Assembly: GCA_938008415.1 (NCBI GenBank)
Contig: CALLKI010000009.1
Span: 1-64,000 of the forward strand
DNA from: an uncultured Luteimonas sp.
GTDB taxonomy: Bacteria; Pseudomonadota; Gammaproteobacteria; Xanthomonadales; Xanthomonadaceae
Reading direction: 5' to 3'
DNA: 64,000 bases
Position numbers and translations under genes: made by a program. Shown one piece after another: positions 1 to 8,875 of the stretch; the stretch's first letter is position 1; each line of letters begins with the position of its first letter. Below the pieces are notes generated by a model. It did no database searches. It was not told the DNA's origin and worked only from the letters and a program-made list of their open reading frames with translations.

Positions 1-2205
1 CACCAGTGGTTCCGCGCCTGGTACGGCCCGAACAACGCGGTGCTGGTGCTGGCCGGCGACATCGACGTGGCCACCGCGAAGGAAAAGGTCGCGAAGTACT
101 TCGGCGACATCCCGCCCGGCCCGGCCATGCCGCGCGTGCAGGCCGGCCCGGTCAAGCGCGAGACCACGCGCTCGACCATGACCGACAAGGTCCCGCAGGC
201 GCGCTTCTACCGCGCCTGGAGCGTGGCCCGCTACGGCGACGACGACGTCGAGCGGCTGCAGCTGCTGGCGCGCGTGCTCGGCGGCAGCAAGAGCTCGCGG
301 CTCGACCGCCGCCTGGTGTTCGAGGAGAAGCTGGCCGACCGCGTCAGCGCCTTCGTCCAGCCGTTCGAGCTGGCCTCAACGTTCTACATCACCGCCGACG
401 TCAAGCCGGGCGTCGAGGTGGAGAAGGTCGAGGCCATCATCGAGGAAGAGCTGCGCAAACTGCTGGCCGAAGGTCCCTCGCCGCAGGAGCTCGAACAGGC
501 CAGGGCCGTGTTCAAGGCCGGTTTCGTGCGCGGTATCGAGCGCATCGGCGGGTTCGGCGGCAAGGCCGACGTCCTGGCCGAGTGCACGGTGTACACCGGC
601 AACCCCGGCTGCTTCCGCGACGGCCTGGCGGTGATCGGGAAGGCCACGCCCGGGGACGTGCGCAAGGCGGGCAACACGTGGCTCGGCGAAGGCTCGCACA
701 CCCTGGTGGTGCTGCCGGGCGAGCGCACCGTGCTGCCGGAGGAACCGTCGGTCACGCCCGAGCCGTTCGACCTGCCCGCCCCGGACCCGAAGCTCCACGC
801 CGTGGCCACGGACGTGGACCGCAGCAAGGGCGTGCCCATGCCCGACAGCTTCCCTGACCTGAAATTCCCGAAGCTGGAACGGGCCACCCTGGGCAACGGC
901 ACCACGGTGATCCTGGCGCGCCGCGACTCGGTGCCGGTGGTGCAGTTGAGCTACGAGTTCAAGGGCGCCGGCTACGTCGCCGACAAGGGCCGCAAACTGG
1001 GCACCGCCAGCTTCACCCTCGGCATGCTCGACGAGGGCGCGGGCGACCTCGACGCGATCGCCTTCGCCAACCGCGCCGAATCGCTGGGTGCGAGCCTGTC
1101 CGCCGGCGCGTCTCTGGACCATGCCGCCGCCAGCCTGTCGGCGCTGAAGGAGAACCTCGACGAATCGCTGGCGCTGTTCGCCGACATGCTCCGCCGCCCG
1201 CGCTTCGACGAGAAGGAGATCGAGCGCGTGCGCGCCACCTGGATCTCCGGCATCGCCCAGGAGAAGGCGAACCCGAGCGCCGTGGCCCTGCGCGTTCTGC
1301 CGCCGCTGCTGTACGGCGAAGGCCATCCGTATGCCATCCCGTTCAGCGGCACCGGCACCGAGGAATCCATCGCCTCGCTCACCCGCGACGACCTGGTGGA
1401 GTTCCACCGCCAGTGGATCCGCCCGGACGGCGCCACCCTGATCGTGGTCGGCGACACCACCCTGGACGAGATCGTGCCGCTGCTGGAGAAGCACTTCGGC
1501 GACTGGAAGGCCGCCGCCCCCGCGCCGTCCGCCGCCGGCGTGCCCGAGGTGCGGCGCCCGGAGAAGGCGCAGGTCTTCCTGATCGACCAGCCCGGCGCGA
1601 TCCAGGCCACCATCCTCGTCGGCCAGGTCGTGCCCTCGACCCGGGACCCCGACGCGGTCCGCTTCGACTTCGCCAACTCGGTGCTCGGCGGCGAGTTCTC
1701 CTCGCGCCTGAACATGAACCTGCGCGAGGACAAGCATTGGGCCTATGGCGCCTACAGCTTCACCTCCGCCGCCAGCGGGCCGCGGCCATGGATCGCGTTC
1801 GCACCGGTGCAGATCGACCGCACCGCCGACGCGCTGAAGGAACTCGACCGCGAGATCCGCCAGTACGCCACCGGCAAGGCGCCGCCGACCGGGGCGGAAG
1901 TGGACAAGATCAAGGCCACCGAGATCCGCAGCCTGCCGGGCGCCTACGAGACCGGCCGCGCCGTGCTCAATGCCATCAGCGGCATCGTCCGCTTCGACCG
2001 CCCGGACGACTGGGTCTTCCAGCGCAAGGCGATGATCGAGTCGCTGGACGTGGAGCAGGTCCGGCAGGCCGCCGCCACCCTCGACCCGGACCGCCTGGTC
2101 TGGGTGGTGGTCGGCGACCTAGGGCAGATCGAGGCCCCGGTGCGCGAACTCGGCCTTGGCCCGGTGCAGGTGCTCGACGCCGACGGCAAGCCGGTCCAGC
2201 GCTGA
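1..2205 (+). CDS. M16 family zinc peptidase, 3' part only
   Basis: The reading frame is open from the first base, so the N-terminus lies outside the window. The start shows the end of an M16 core domain (HQWFRAWYGPNNAVLVLAGDI), and a second M16 domain begins near 'LGNGTTVILARRDSVPVVQLSYEF' (around base 885). Established for the family: M16 proteins are clam-shell metallopeptidases; the N-terminal domain carries HxxEH, and the second, inactive domain closes the chamber. The second domain here has no HxxEH, as expected, and the zinc motif must be upstream of the window. Bacterial relatives of this two-domain size are usually secreted or periplasmic, but the signal peptide cannot be checked. A lipoprotein gene follows on the same strand after 128 bases. 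Family call is firm; substrate is unknown. Confidence 0.9.
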   Translation, partial: HQWFRAWYGPNNAVLVLAGDIDVATAKEKVAKYFGDIPPGPAMPRVQAGPVKRETTRSTMTDKVPQARFYRAWSVARYGDDDVERLQLLARVLGGSKSSRLDRRLVFEEKLADRVSAFVQPFELASTFYITADVKPGVEVEKVEAIIEEELRKLLAEGPSPQELEQARAVFKAGFVRGIERIGGFGGKADVLAECTVYTGNPGCFRDGLAVIGKATPGDVRKAGNTWLGEGSHTLVVLPGERTVLPEEPSVTPEPFDLPAPDPKLHAVATDVDRSKGVPMPDSFPDLKFPKLERATLGNGTTVILARRDSVPVVQLSYEFKGAGYVADKGRKLGTASFTLGMLDEGAGDLDAIAFANRAESLGASLSAGASLDHAAASLSALKENLDESLALFADMLRRPRFDEKEIERVRATWISGIAQEKANPSAVALRVLPPLLYGEGHPYAIPFSGTGTEESIASLTRDDLVEFHRQWIRPDGATLIVVGDTTLDEIVPLLEKHFGDWKAAAPAPSAAGVPEVRRPEKAQVFLIDQPGAIQATILVGQVVPSTRDPDAVRFDFANSVLGGEFSSRLNMNLREDKHWAYGAYSFTSAASGPRPWIAFAPVQIDRTADALKELDREIRQYATGKAPPTGAEVDKIKATEIRSLPGAYETGRAVLNAISGIVRFDRPDDWVFQRKAMIESLDVEQVRQAAATLDPDRLVWVVVGDLGQIEAPVRELGLGPVQVLDADGKPVQR

Positions 2206-2333
2206 ACGCCGGCGTCCCCGGGCGGCAGGCGCATGAACGGCGCCGCGCCGCCCGGCATCCAACCGGTTGTCCATCCCTCGCGATGCCCGCCACACTGGCG
2301 GGCATCGCTTCATCCAAGGAGGCCACACCGCCC

Positions 2334-2654
2334 ATGCGTCCGACCCTCCCCCTGCTGTCCGCCATCCTGCTGCTTCCGCTGCTGTCCGCCTGCACCTGGG
2401 TGCACCTGGCCCCGGGCGCGGAGCGGGTGAAGGTGTCCGCGACCGCCCCCGCCGGCTGCGAGAAGCGCGGCGAAGTCGAGGTCCAGGTCAAGCACGGCAT
2501 CGCCTTCATCGAGCGCAACCCCCTGCGCGTCCGTGACGAACTCGAAACCCTCGCCCGCAACGAGGCCCCCGGCCTGCAGGCCGACACCATCTCCCCGCTG
2601 TCCGAGCCGGTGGAGGGCCGCCAGCTCTTCGCCGCCTGGCGCTGCGGGCACTGA
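2334..2654 (+). CDS. small DUF4156-like lipoprotein
   Basis: The 106-aa product starts with a lipoprotein signal peptide: two basic/proline residues, a hydrophobic stretch, and the lipobox LLSAC with Cys20 or so as the lipidation site. A strong ribosome binding site (AAGGAGG, 2316-2322) sits 11 bases before the ATG and fixes the start. The mature part has the conserved pattern 'GCEKRGEVEVQVKHGI...RNPLRVRDELETLARNEA', which resembles DUF4156/RcsF-like small outer-membrane lipoproteins; the second Cys pair (in GCE and WRCGH) could form a disulfide. Function is unknown; an envelope-sensing or structural role is only inference. It is probably transcribed separately from the M16 gene. Confidence 0.8.
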   Translation: MRPTLPLLSAILLLPLLSACTWVHLAPGAERVKVSATAPAGCEKRGEVEVQVKHGIAFIERNPLRVRDELETLARNEAPGLQADTISPLSEPVEGRQLFAAWRCGH

Positions 2655-2815
2655 CACCGGCCCGCCCGGCCCCGGCCGGGCCACCCCGGGCGCCCGCCCC
2701 GGCGGCGCCCCCTGGCGTGACGGTCCATTCCACCGGGCGCGCCCAAAGAACACATGCGGCGGGGGCCGCAAGCCGGTACCCTATGCGATCCCGCATCCAT
2801 CCCCCCCGACCGCCC

Positions 2816-3832
2816 ATGCTGTTCCAACACGTCGCCATCGCCGGGCTTGCCCACGTGGACGCCCCGCGTCGCCTGACCACGGACGAGATCAACGCCCGGC
2901 TGCGGCCGACCCTCGACCGGCTCGGCATCCGCGCCGACGTGCTCAAGGACATCGCCGGCATCCATGCCCGGCGCCTGTGGGACGGGGAGGTGCAGGCCTC
3001 CGACGCCGCCACCCTCGCCGGCGTGAAGGCGCTGGCCGACGCCGGCATCGACCCGGACAAGGTGGGCCTGCTGGTCAACACCTCGGTCAGCCGCGACTAC
3101 CTCGAGCCGTCCACCGCCAGCATCGTCGCCGGCAACCTCGGCCTGCCGGTCACCTGCCAGAGCTTCGACGTGGCCAACGCCTGCCTGGCGTTCCTCAACG
3201 GCATGGACATCGCCAGCCGCATGATCGAGCGCGGCGAGATCGAGTACGCGCTCGTGGTGGACGGCGAGACCGCCGACCTGGCCTACGACAGGACGCTCGA
3301 GCGCATGACCGCGCCGGACGTCACCGAGGAACAGTTCCGCAACGAGCTGGCCACCCTCACCCTCGGCAGCGGCGCCGCCGCCATGGTGCTGGCCCGCGCC
3401 GAACTGGTGCCGGGCGCCCCGCGCTACCGCGGCGGCGTCACCCGCGCCGCGACGCAGTGGAACAACCTCTGCCGCGGCAACATCGACCGCATGGTCACCG
3501 ACACCCGCATGCTGCTGATCGAGGGCCTCAAGCTCGCCCAGAGCACCTTCGCCGCCGCGAAGCAGGCGCTGGGCTGGGCGGTGGAGGAGCTGGACGAGTT
3601 CGTCATCCACCAGGTCAGCAAGGCGCACACGAGAGCCTTCATCAAGGCCTTCGGCATCGACCCGAAGAAGGTCATGACCATCTTCGGCGAGCACGGCAAC
3701 ATCGGCCCGGCGTCCGTGCCGACCGTGCTGAGCAAGCTGCGCGAGATGGGCCGCCTGAAGAAGGGCAGCCGCGTCGCCCTGCTCGGCATCGGCTCCGGCC
3801 TGAACTGCTCGATGGCCGAGGTCGTCTGGTAA
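2816..3832 (+). CDS. oleA: OleA, acyl-CoA condensing thiolase-fold enzyme
   Basis: OleA catalyses the first step of long-chain olefin synthesis: non-decarboxylative head-to-head Claisen condensation of two fatty acyl-CoAs to a beta-keto acid. The 338-aa protein follows X. campestris OleA as I remember it almost without gaps. The nucleophile Cys123 (VANACLAF), His265 (FVIHQVS), Asn295 (EHGNIGPAS) and Glu97 (DYLEPST) match Cys143, His285, Asn315 and Glu117 of the published structure, whose numbering carries a 20-residue tag. I chose ATG 2816 (MLFQHV) over upstream in-frame starts because it matches the known N-terminus; there is no Shine-Dalgarno sequence. A hairpin terminator follows at 3861. 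oleB, oleC and oleD lie 8.7 kb downstream on the same strand. Confidence 0.97.
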   Translation: MLFQHVAIAGLAHVDAPRRLTTDEINARLRPTLDRLGIRADVLKDIAGIHARRLWDGEVQASDAATLAGVKALADAGIDPDKVGLLVNTSVSRDYLEPSTASIVAGNLGLPVTCQSFDVANACLAFLNGMDIASRMIERGEIEYALVVDGETADLAYDRTLERMTAPDVTEEQFRNELATLTLGSGAAAMVLARAELVPGAPRYRGGVTRAATQWNNLCRGNIDRMVTDTRMLLIEGLKLAQSTFAAAKQALGWAVEELDEFVIHQVSKAHTRAFIKAFGIDPKKVMTIFGEHGNIGPASVPTVLSKLREMGRLKKGSRVALLGIGSGLNCSMAEVVW

Positions 3833-3860
3833 GCCCGCCAGCGACACCCCGGGTGCGCGA

Positions 3861-3890
3861 GGGGCCGGCATGTCCGGCCCCTTGTTCTTT
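3861..3890 (+). terminator. intrinsic terminator of oleA
   Basis: An 8-bp perfect GC stem, GGGGCCGG (3861-3868) with CCGGCCCC (3874-3881), encloses a 5-base loop and is followed by the T-rich run TTGTTCTTT. It starts 28 bases after the oleA stop, so oleA is likely transcribed alone and not with oleB. Confidence 0.7.
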
Positions 3891-3925
3891 CCGGAACCCG
3901 AAACTACCCCCCCGGACCCATGCTT

Positions 3926-4020
3926 TCCCCCCTCGTTGCGGGGAGGGGGCTCAATCACCTCTCCCCCGCTTGCGCAACCCGCCCCTCCCCCCGCTTGCGG
4001 GGGGAGGCCGGGAGGGGGCG
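3926..4020. repeat. cluster of GC-rich intergenic palindromes
   Basis: The gap 3833-4263 has no gene. It holds three C-run/G-run palindromes; the best is CCTCCCCCCGC (3984-3994), TT, GCGGGGGGAGG (3997-4007), an 11-bp perfect arm pair. The same unit recurs in other intergenic gaps of this window. The rest of the gap (4021-4250) shows nothing I can identify. Confidence 0.7.
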
Positions 4021-4263
4021 CCTTCACGACGCTTCCGGGGAGCCGTGCCCGGCACTGTGACCGGGGAAGCCGCCCGGACCCGGCACATGCATCAAAACCC
4101 GGCCGGATGAACCTGTCCGCCAGGACATGGAAACGGAACGCGGGTTTGACACGCCGGACCACGACCCCGCCCATGCCCGCCTCCTTCTGCACAGGCATTG
4201 CCTCGGGGCCAGGTTTTGACGTGACAATCCCGGCCGGGGATCACGCATCCGCAGGAGGAACAC

Positions 4264-4470
4264 ATGACACCCGCATGCCCGGACCCGGCTGACGACGAGG
4301 CCTTCGACCGCCTGTGCCAGCGTTACTGGGAAACGTTCGGCGTCGTGCCGCCCATCTACTTCGGCGTGGATGACGCGGCCATGGCGGAGCTCTACCGACG
4401 CGCGCTGGACCGCGGCACGCCGCTCGGCGACGATGACGACCCCGAGGTGCCGGAGGGCGCGGACATCTAG
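4264..4470 (+). CDS. small acidic hypothetical protein
   Basis: A 68-aa open reading frame begins with ATG 4264 and has a near-ideal ribosome binding site, GCAGGAGGAA, ending 3 bases earlier, which is the main reason to believe it. The product is acidic (Asp/Glu-rich, ending DDDDPEVPEGADI), with one central aromatic segment (RYWETFGVVPPIYFGV) and a short helix-like AMAELYRRAL. I do not recognise the family. It lies 90 bases upstream of the restriction-modification gene on the same strand and may be co-transcribed. A controller or anti-restriction role would be speculation; no helix-turn-helix is apparent. Confidence 0.7.
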   Translation: MTPACPDPADDEAFDRLCQRYWETFGVVPPIYFGVDDAAMAELYRRALDRGTPLGDDDDPEVPEGADI

Positions 4471-4560
4471 TCCCGCGCCCAGGGCGCCAGGCCGCCGCAC
4501 ACGGCCCGCGTGATCCCGGCGACTGCGAAGAAGCAAGAACAGGCAAGGAGCACGGACGTA

Positions 4561-7500
4561 GTGAACGAAGCCCGCGACCAGACCGCCGTCGACGCCTTCA
4601 TCGCCAAGTGGCATGGCGTCACCGCCAGCGAACTGTCCACCTCGCAGAGCTTCCTGATCGACCTGTGCGAGCTGCTGGGGGTGCCGCGCCCGCACCCCAC
4701 GCCCGAACAGGACTACATGTTCGAGCGACCCATCACCTTCGTGCATGGCGACGGCAGCACCAGCGCCGGCCGCATCGACCTGTACCGCCGCGGCGCCTTC
4801 GTGCTCGAGTCCAAGAAGCTGCGCCAGGGCGCCGGCCACAAGGGCTTCGACGATGCCCTGCTGCGCGCGCGCAGCCAGGCCGAGGCCTATGCACGCGCCC
4901 TGCCGGCTGGCGAGGGCCGGCCGCCGTTCGTGGTCGTGGTGGACGTGGGCCACCGCATCGAGCTGTATTCGGAATTCAGCCGCTCCGGCGGCACCTATGT
5001 GCCCTTCCCGGACCCGCGCAGCCACCGCATCGCGCTGGAGGACCTGCGCAGGGAAGAAGTCCGCGAGCGCCTGCGCCGGGTCTGGCTCGACCCGATGTCG
5101 CTGGACCCCAGCCGCGAGTCCGCGCGCGTCACCCGCGACATCGCCGATCGCCTGGCTCGCCTGGCGCGCAGCCTCGAACAGGCCGGCCACGCCCCGGAAC
5201 GGGTGGCGCAGTTCCTGATGCGCTGCCTGTTCACCATGTTCGCCGAGGACGTGCGCCTGCTGCCGCCGGATGCCTTCCGCGAGCTGCTGGCCAAGCACCG
5301 CGAGCGACCCGACGTGGCCATGCGCATGCTCGCCCAGCTGTGGCGCGACATGGACAGCGGCGGCTTCTCCGCGGTCCTGGCCAACGACGTGCTGCGGTTC
5401 AACGGCAAGCTGTTCAAGGACCCTGACACCCTGCCACTGGACCGTGACCAGATCGACCTGCTGGTCGAGGCTGCGAAGGCCGACTGGCGCCACGTCGAGC
5501 CTGCCATCTTCGGCACCCTGCTCGAGCGCGCGCTGGACCCGAAGGAACGCCACAAGCTTGGCGCCCACTACACCCCGCGTGCCTACGTCGAGCGCCTGGT
5601 CCTGCCCACCGTGATCGAGCCGCTGCGGCAGGAATGGGGCCTGGCGCAGGCCGCCGCGGGCACGCTGGCGGGCGAGGGCAAGGCCGACGAGGCGGTGCAG
5701 GAACTGCTGCGCTTCCACCATCGCCTGTGCAGCGTGCGCGTGCTGGACCCGGCCTGCGGCTCCGGCAACTTCCTGTACGTCACGCTGGAGCACCTCAAGC
5801 GCCTGGAGGGCGAGGTGCTCAATGCGCTGGACGAGCTCGGCTACCGCCAGGCCGGGCTGGCGCTGGGCGGGGCCCGCGCCGACGCCCTGGGCGGCGAGAC
5901 GGTGGACCCGCACAACCTGCTGGGCATCGAGCTGAACCCGCGCGCTGCGGCCATCGCCGAGGTGGTGCTGTGGATCGGCTACCTGCAGTGGCACTTCCGC
6001 ACCCGCGGCGACGTGAACCCGCCGCAGCCTGTGGTGCGCGACTTCCGCAACATCGAGTGCCGCGACGCGGTGCTGGCCTACGACGGGGTCGAGCTGGTCA
6101 CCGACGAACACGGCCGCCCGGTCACGCGCTGGGACGGCGAGACCATGAAACCCTCGCCCGTCACCGGCGAGCCGGTGCCCGACGAGACCGCGTGCAAGCC
6201 GGTGGAGCGTTACGTCAACCCGCGCAAGGCGGCCTGGCCGAAGGCGGACTTCGTGGTGGGCAACCCGCCGTTCATCGGCAACAAGCGCATGCGCCTTGCG
6301 CTGGGTGACGGCTACGTGGAAGCCCTGCGCAGCGCATGGCCGGAAGTACCGGAAACCTCGGATTTTGTCATGTACTGGTGGCACTACGCCGCGCAGCTGA
6401 CCCGGCAGGGTGCGCTGGAACGGTTCGGATTCATCACGACCAACTCGATCCGGCAGACGTTCAATCAGCGGGTTGTTCAGCCTCATCTTTCAGACAAAAA
6501 GGGGGCACTATTCTTGGCGTTTGCGATTCCCGATCACCCGTGGGTGGATGGATCGGATGGTGCCGCAGTACGCATTGCCATGACGGTCGCGACGAGGGAG
6601 GTGGCTACTGGGATTCTCCAGACCGTGGTCATGGAAGACGCGATGGAACATGGTGAGTTCAGTATCCAGCTTGCGACTCAACGTGGACAGATCCAGTCAA
6701 ATCTTCGGGTCGGAGCAAACATCAACAGCGCACGCCCGCTCATTGCAAATAGGGGCATCTGCTTCCAGGGTGTGAAGCTCGTCGGCAGTGGCTTCCGTCT
6801 GGATGAAGCCACATATATGGCACAGGATAAGGAGGATCGCCCTGTTCTCAGAGAATACTGGACCGGTCGCGATGTCACAGCACGCCGCGTTCCGGAGTGG
6901 GTGATCGACTTTTTCGGAATGGAAGAAGACGAGGCGAGAAAACAACACCCACGCCTTTACCAGAAGCTCGTTCACGATGTGAAGCCGTTCCGCGATCAGG
7001 TTGCACGCGCCAGTCACCGGGAGCGGTGGTGGGTGTTCGGCGAGCCGCGCCCGGGGCTCCGCAAGGCCCTTAAAGGACTGAACCGCTACCTGGCAACCTC
7101 TGAGGTGTCCAAGTTCAGGACATTCGTTTTCCTGCCTTGGCCGGATACGTTGCCTGACGGATCATTGATGGCTATCGCCATCGAAGATGCTTTCTTTGCT
7201 GGCGTTCTATCCAGTGTGGTGCACATAACCTGGACGTTAGCAACCAGCGGAACCCTAGAGAATCGCCCTCGATACAACAATACACAGTGCTTTAGTAACT
7301 TTCCTTTTCCCGACATTGAGACTGTTGAAGGCGCGGACATCCGGCGTTTGGTCGAGGAACTAGACGCCCACCGCAAGCGCCAGCAGGCCGCGCATCCCGG
7401 CCTGACTCTGACCGGGATGTACAACGTGCTGGAGAAGCTGCGCGCGGGCGAGCCGCTGAGCGCGAAGGAGCGCACCATCCACGAACAGGGCCTGGTCTCG

Positions 7501-8052
7501 GTGCTGCGCCAGCTGCACGACGACCTCGACGCCGCCGTGCTCGAAGCCTATGGGTGGTCCGACCTGCTGCCGCTGCTGCGCGTGGCGCATGGCAACGAGT
7601 CGCCGGCCGAAGGCCAAAGCCGGGAGGATGCGAAGCGCGCGTTCGAGGAGGCGGTGCTGGATCGGCTGGTCGCGCTCAATGCCGAGCGCGCCGCCGAGGA
7701 GGCGCGCGGCATCGTGCGCTGGCTGCGCCCGGAGTTCCAGAACCCGGAGGGACGTGGCCAGGCGCAGGAGCAGGCGGCGTTGGAAGGCGTGGAGCGCGAC
7801 GACGATGGCGGGCCGGACACAGACGCGCCCGCGCCAGCCGCCAAACCCAGGCCCTGGCCGAAGGACACGGTGGAACAGGTGCGCGCGGTGGCAGAGGTGC
7901 TCTCCGCCAGCGTGCGCCCGCTGTCGGCGGACGACATTGCCGGCCACTTCACCGCCCGCGGCCCGTGGAAGAAACGCCTGCCGCAGCTGCTGGAGATGCT
8001 CGTCGCCCTCGGCCGCGCCCGTGAACAGGACGGCCTCTACGAGGCCGTATGA
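4561..8052 (+). CDS. MmeI-like (type IIL/IIG) restriction-modification enzyme
   Basis: A single 1163-aa chain combines nuclease, methyltransferase and specificity regions. The N-terminus has a PD-(D/E)XK pattern, Asp73 then Glu83-Ser-Lys85, with the nine-residue spacing known from MmeI. Helical linker sequence follows, then adenine-methyltransferase motif I (VLDPACGSGNF, 394-404) and motif IV NPPF (568-571). The C-terminal third after about residue 640 should hold the target recognition domain, ending with a helical tail. Family knowledge: such enzymes methylate one strand and cut at a distance from the site. I chose GTG 4561 (AAGGAG at 4545-4550) over GTG 4510, which lacks a site. Bases about 6430-7340 are clearly poorer in G+C than both flanks. 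A PglX-like solitary methyltransferase is the alternative, but the ExK motif argues for a nuclease. Confidence 0.88.
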   Translation: MNEARDQTAVDAFIAKWHGVTASELSTSQSFLIDLCELLGVPRPHPTPEQDYMFERPITFVHGDGSTSAGRIDLYRRGAFVLESKKLRQGAGHKGFDDALLRARSQAEAYARALPAGEGRPPFVVVVDVGHRIELYSEFSRSGGTYVPFPDPRSHRIALEDLRREEVRERLRRVWLDPMSLDPSRESARVTRDIADRLARLARSLEQAGHAPERVAQFLMRCLFTMFAEDVRLLPPDAFRELLAKHRERPDVAMRMLAQLWRDMDSGGFSAVLANDVLRFNGKLFKDPDTLPLDRDQIDLLVEAAKADWRHVEPAIFGTLLERALDPKERHKLGAHYTPRAYVERLVLPTVIEPLRQEWGLAQAAAGTLAGEGKADEAVQELLRFHHRLCSVRVLDPACGSGNFLYVTLEHLKRLEGEVLNALDELGYRQAGLALGGARADALGGETVDPHNLLGIELNPRAAAIAEVVLWIGYLQWHFRTRGDVNPPQPVVRDFRNIECRDAVLAYDGVELVTDEHGRPVTRWDGETMKPSPVTGEPVPDETACKPVERYVNPRKAAWPKADFVVGNPPFIGNKRMRLALGDGYVEALRSAWPEVPETSDFVMYWWHYAAQLTRQGALERFGFITTNSIRQTFNQRVVQPHLSDKKGALFLAFAIPDHPWVDGSDGAAVRIAMTVATREVATGILQTVVMEDAMEHGEFSIQLATQRGQIQSNLRVGANINSARPLIANRGICFQGVKLVGSGFRLDEATYMAQDKEDRPVLREYWTGRDVTARRVPEWVIDFFGMEEDEARKQHPRLYQKLVHDVKPFRDQVARASHRERWWVFGEPRPGLRKALKGLNRYLATSEVSKFRTFVFLPWPDTLPDGSLMAIAIEDAFFAGVLSSVVHITWTLATSGTLENRPRYNNTQCFSNFPFPDIETVEGADIRRLVEELDAHRKRQQAAHPGLTLTGMYNVLEKLRAGEPLSAKERTIHEQGLVSVLRQLHDDLDAAVLEAYGWSDLLPLLRVAHGNESPAEGQSREDAKRAFEEAVLDRLVALNAERAAEEARGIVRWLRPEFQNPEGRGQAQEQAALEGVERDDDGGPDTDAPAPAAKPRPWPKDTVEQVRAVAEVLSASVRPLSADDIAGHFTARGPWKKRLPQLLEMLVALGRAREQDGLYEAV

Positions 8053-8056
8053 CCGC

Positions 8057-8761
8057 ATGGACAGGTTTCTGACCGACCTCGGGGATTTCCGCGTCACCTT
8101 CGTCTCCGCGCTGGCATGGCGCGCGATGACCGAGATCGTGCGGCGCCGGCACATCGCCTTCGACTTCGTGCCGCTGCAGGTGCATCCGGGGGTTTCGCCC
8201 AGGGGCCTGATCGAATTGCGCCTGCGGCCGCGCGGTGGCGGGCGCGAGCTGCGGGTGGACTTCCACCTCGGCGGCCCGCAGCCGGGCAGTTGGCACGTGC
8301 CCGGCGGCAACCACGGCAGCCTGCTGGACCTGCTCCGCGAGGAACCGGCCGCCGCGATCGACGCGATCGAGCGCGCGGCCGGCTTGCCGGCATGGCCCGG
8401 CCACCGGCTGCCGCCGTCCACGCCGGGCGTGCGCGCGATGCGCCGGCTTGCCGCGGAACTGGAGCGCCGGGTGTTCGAGCCGCGGCAGTGGCGCACCACC
8501 GCCGCTTTCATCGGCTGGCAGGAAGACATCGTGTGCGACTGGCACCGGTACTTCGTCGCGCCGGTCCGGAGCGATGCCCACGGGTCCGTCAGGCCGGAAG
8601 AACGCGAGCGCCTGTCGCGGCTGGTCATGCTCCACGAGGCGCCAGGCGGTAACTGGGTGACCTCGCGGGAGGAGCTGCGCGGCGAGGCACTGGTGGTGGA
8701 CCTGTCCACCGGCCTCGCGGCGAGGATGACGCGCAGCGGGATCGTGCCGCTGAAGCCGTAG
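8057..8761 (+). CDS. hypothetical protein downstream of restriction enzyme
   Basis: The 234-aa product starts at ATG 8057, 4 bases after the restriction-modification stop codon, so the two are very likely translated from one mRNA. I do not recognise a family. Visible features are an arginine-rich beta-like first third (RGLIELRLRPRGGGRELRVDFHLGG), a helical middle (SLLDLLREEPAAAIDAIERAAGLP), and a tryptophan-rich segment (WRTTAAFIGWQEDIVCDWHRYF). There is no signal peptide and no membrane segment. Base composition is host-like. The tight coupling suggests a function linked to the R-M enzyme, but that is inference from position only. Confidence 0.75.
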   Translation: MDRFLTDLGDFRVTFVSALAWRAMTEIVRRRHIAFDFVPLQVHPGVSPRGLIELRLRPRGGGRELRVDFHLGGPQPGSWHVPGGNHGSLLDLLREEPAAAIDAIERAAGLPAWPGHRLPPSTPGVRAMRRLAAELERRVFEPRQWRTTAAFIGWQEDIVCDWHRYFVAPVRSDAHGSVRPEERERLSRLVMLHEAPGGNWVTSREELRGEALVVDLSTGLAARMTRSGIVPLKP

Positions 8762-8875
8762 CCGCCACCCTGCGCCACGTCACACATCCCGATCTGTTCC
8801 AGCCTGGCGCTGCTGTATTGGTGGCGTACACTGGAGTCGCACGGAGGCTGGTCAAGCCAGGGGACAGGCCGGCGG

